NCBI GenBank assembly: GCA_051000715.1
Contig: JBPCOB010000246.1
Location: forward strand, 1-8,339
DNA length: 8,339 nt
DNA from: JBPCOB01 sp051000715
GTDB taxonomy: Bacteria > Actinomycetota > Actinomycetes > JALYNC01
Direction: 5' to 3'
The position numbers and the translations under genes are program-made. The notes below the pieces were generated by a model, which saw only the letters and a list, made by a program, of their open reading frames with translations, did not search any database and was not told the origin of the DNA. This document shows, in pieces, positions 6,741-8,339 of this stretch; the first letter of the stretch is position 1, and each line of letters opens with the position of its first letter.

Positions 6741-8034
6741 ATGTACTTCCAGCGTCCCCGCACACCCAGGCTCAAGCCCGAGCGGCGCGACCCCTGGAAG
6801 CGGCGCGACAAGAACAGCTTGCTCGTCCGGCCGGGGACCGGGTTCGACGACTCGGCAGGGGTACAGCTGACGTTGTTCGAGATGGCGCCAGACCCCGAGG
6901 TCGTCCGCCTACGCGTCCTTGTCGAAGACCCGCTACTGCGCAGCGATCACCCGTGAGCACGCCCAGCGATATGGCTGGAGCGTTCGGCAGCGCAACGACG
7001 TGATCCGCTCGTTGCGGCTGCTGCAGACCCTGCGGCCTACCCCGACCGCGAAGATCCGCGCCTCCGACGTCCTCCAGCTGCCCCGCTACGACGGCAACAT
7101 CATCTCCACGGTCGACGTCCTCGCCGCAGCCGGCCTGCTCATCGAGGACCGGCCGACCCAGCTGGAGAACTACTTCAACACCAAGACCAGCACGCTGCCG
7201 CCCGTCATGAAAAGGCAGCTCGAGGTCTGGCTCCAGGTCATGACCAAGGGCGCCACCACCGCGCCGCGCCAACGGGCCCGTGACCCACAGACGGTCCGGC
7301 TCCACATCATGGGCATCGCGCCGATCATTGCGGACTGGGCCGAGGCCGGTCACCAGTCCCTGGCCGAGATCACCCCCGAACAGGTCCGCCAGGCGCTGCC
7401 CGAGAAGGGATCCCGCCGCCACTTCGCCGAAGTCGGACTCAAGTCGCTGTTCAAGACCCTCAAAGCCCGCAAGCTCGTCTTCGCCAACCCCACCCGCGGC
7501 ATGAAACCCACCCCGGTCGCGACCAACGTTCCGCTCTCGCTGGCCACCGCCACGATCCGCGGGGAACTGAACTCCCCGAACCCGGCGATCGCGCTGGCCG
7601 TCGCACTGGCGGCGTTCCATGCCCTGACCGGCAAGCGGATCCGGGAGCTGCGCCTCAGTGACATCGTCGATGGCCGCATGGTCCTCGGCGACCGAGCCAT
7701 CCCGCTGGCCGCGCCCGTCCGCACGAGACTGCGCGCCTGGCTCGACCACCGGAACCGGACCTGGCCCGGCAGCGCGAACCCCCACCTGCTCATCAACCGA
7801 CGCACCGCACCCCGGCTCGTCCCGTTCAGCCGCGCCTACCCGTGGCTGCACACGACCCTGCGCCCCCAGTCGCTGCGCGAGGACCGCATCCTCAGCGAGA
7901 TCCACGCCACCGGCGGCGACATCCGCCGCATCTGCGACCTGTTCGGGCTCAGCGTCGGGGGCGCCACCCGCTACCTCAATACCGTCGAGCACCCCGACCT
8001 GACCACGCCAGGTGTGTGGGTTCCACGAACCTGA
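6711..8034 (+). pseudogene. Tyrosine-recombinase/integrase-like gene, 5'-truncated and frameshifted
   Basis: Two plus-strand frames make one protein. Frame 3 (about 6711-6937) reads GQHGQQLLANMYFQRPR, then VQLTLFEMAPDP and VEDPLL. Frame 1 continues with AAITREHAQRYGW to the TGA at 8032-8034. The switch near 6938 fits one extra base (or two lost). The frame-1 start at 6919 would be a TTG in poor context and is probably not real. Family knowledge: an actinobacterial group of integrase-like proteins with an N-terminal region, a SAM-like core-binding domain (here about 160-195 of the frame-1 part, LKSLFKTLKARKLVFANPTRG) and a catalytic-like domain. Residues are numbered in the frame-1 part from 6919. 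Box I is ALTGKRIRELRLSDI (235-249); box II runs from SLRED (R320) through FGLSVGGATRY (Y352). The usual His positions are Q317, E321 and L344. No in-frame start is seen before 6741 and the upstream part merges into unrelated minus-strand sequence, so the N-terminus seems lost. Confidence 0.65.
8019..8031. repeat. Short palindrome at the end of the integrase-like gene
   Basis: GGTTC-CAC-GAACC is a perfect five-base inverted repeat around a three-base centre, immediately before the stop codon. It may be a hairpin or a recombination site remnant, but it is short enough to be chance. Confidence 0.3.
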
Positions 8035-8049
8035 GCCTCCACGTAGGCT
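8034..8049 (+). terminator. Short hairpin after the integrase-like gene
   Basis: AGCCT (8034-8038) pairs with AGGCT (8045-8049) over a six-base loop just after the stop codon. There is no T-run. Weak terminator candidate. Confidence 0.2.
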
Positions 8050-8068
8050 GCAGCCACCGGGCATGCTC

Positions 8069-8105
8069 AAGTTCCGGCGAAAAGCGTCAATATTCATCGG
8101 AACTT
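8069..8105. repeat. Eight-base inverted repeat with an AT-rich centre between convergent genes
   Basis: AAGTTCCG (8069-8076) and CGGAACTT (8098-8105) are perfect inverted copies separated by 21 bases that contain AATATT, an AT-rich island in otherwise GC-rich DNA. It overlaps the stop codon of the minus-strand ATPase fragment and lies between two convergent genes. It could act as a bidirectional terminator, or be a recombination site of the mobile element; the sequence does not decide. Confidence 0.4.
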
Positions 8106-8339
8106 CTCACCTAAGCTACGCAGTTGGGCGTTGGTGTCGAAAATCTGCCGCTCTACGGGGGTGAGCAGGGTTTGCACCTTGAACGACCGGTTCTGCATCT
8201 TCCACAACGCCCGCCCGGGGCGCGCGTTGGCCCAGCCCAGCATCGCGTCTTGTTCCTCGGGACGCAGGCGCAGCTCGGCGGACAGCTGCTCACCCACCCG
8301 GGTGGTTTGCCCGAGCAGCAATCGGGTGCCACACAACGG
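8094..8339 (-). CDS. C-terminal end of a probable VirB4/TraC-like conjugation ATPase, 5' end outside window
   Basis: The minus-strand frame is open to the right edge and gives the last 80 or so residues of a longer protein; the TTG at 8338-8336 is an internal Leu, not a start. It reads LCGTRLLLGQTTR, then LSAELRLRPEEQDAMLGW, then RPGRALWKMQNRSFKVQ and LLTPVERQIFDTNAQLR before TGA. A Cys-Gly-Thr-Arg strand, an alpha-helical acidic segment, a PGRAL strand turn and a terminal TP-E--FDT motif match what I remember of the C-terminus of VirB4/TraC-type ATP-binding proteins in actinobacterial conjugative elements. These power type IV secretion of DNA. The Walker motifs would be upstream and outside the window, so the call is inference. 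It is convergent with the integrase-like gene, 59 bases apart. Confidence 0.45.
   Translation of the reverse strand, partial: PLCGTRLLLGQTTRVGEQLSAELRLRPEEQDAMLGWANARPGRALWKMQNRSFKVQTLLTPVERQIFDTNAQLRSLGEKFR

Noticed and set aside
5374..6765. 463-codon open frame on the minus strand opposite livK
   Set aside because: It is the antisense shadow of a well-supported binding-protein gene; the translation is Gly/Arg/Asp-rich with no domain, as expected when third positions are nearly all G or C.
6925..6950. Programmed ribosomal frameshift in the integrase-like gene
   Set aside because: No slippery heptamer or clear following structure is visible at the switch, and the gene also appears to lack its 5' end; simple mutation is likelier.
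6772..8097. 441-codon open frame on the minus strand opposite the integrase-like gene
   Set aside because: Low-complexity Gly/Asp/Arg translation, and the plus strand shows recombinase-like motifs; a codon-bias shadow.

Overview
The window is high-GC DNA with strongly G/C-ending codons, frequent GTG starts and overlapping stop/start codons. This fits an actinobacterium, perhaps a Frankia-, Pseudonocardia- or Streptomyces-like soil lineage. The genus is inference; no rRNA or other taxonomic marker is present.

Layout. (1) 1-713: 3' two-thirds of an IS1595-type DDE transposase, cut by the left edge of the window. (2) about 798-1322: a decayed gene whose recognisable segments lie in alternating frames and whose middle is missing. 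(3) 1323-1571: a leader with a candidate promoter and a possible small upstream ORF. (4) 1572-6573: an intact, tightly packed five-gene ABC importer operon of the branched-chain amino acid (Liv/HAAT) type, ordered ATPase (livF), ATPase (livG), permease (livH), permease (livM), substrate-binding lipoprotein (livK-like). Every junction overlaps. (5) about 6612-6740: C-terminal remnant of an unknown membrane protein on the minus strand. (6) about 6711-8034: a tyrosine-recombinase-like gene, apparently truncated at its 5' end and split by one frameshift. (7) 8035-8093: a short intergenic stretch with inverted repeats. (8) 8094-8339, minus strand: C-terminal end of a probable conjugative-transfer (VirB4/TraC-like) ATPase, cut by the right edge.

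How it works together. The five Liv genes encode a complete importer: a lipid-anchored binding protein, two membrane-spanning permeases and two cytoplasmic ATPases. They are probably read from one mRNA with translational coupling. The substrate cannot be read from the sequence; branched-chain amino acids, other amino acids, amides, urea or small carboxylates all use this family.

The genes on both sides are mobile-element parts or wreckage: transposase, broken gene, integrase-like pseudogene, conjugation ATPase end. The intact importer therefore sits as an island inside accessory DNA. I see no tRNA, rRNA, CRISPR array or clearly new multi-gene system. The oddest protein is the recombinase-like one, whose C-terminal box keeps Arg and Tyr but lacks all the usual histidines.
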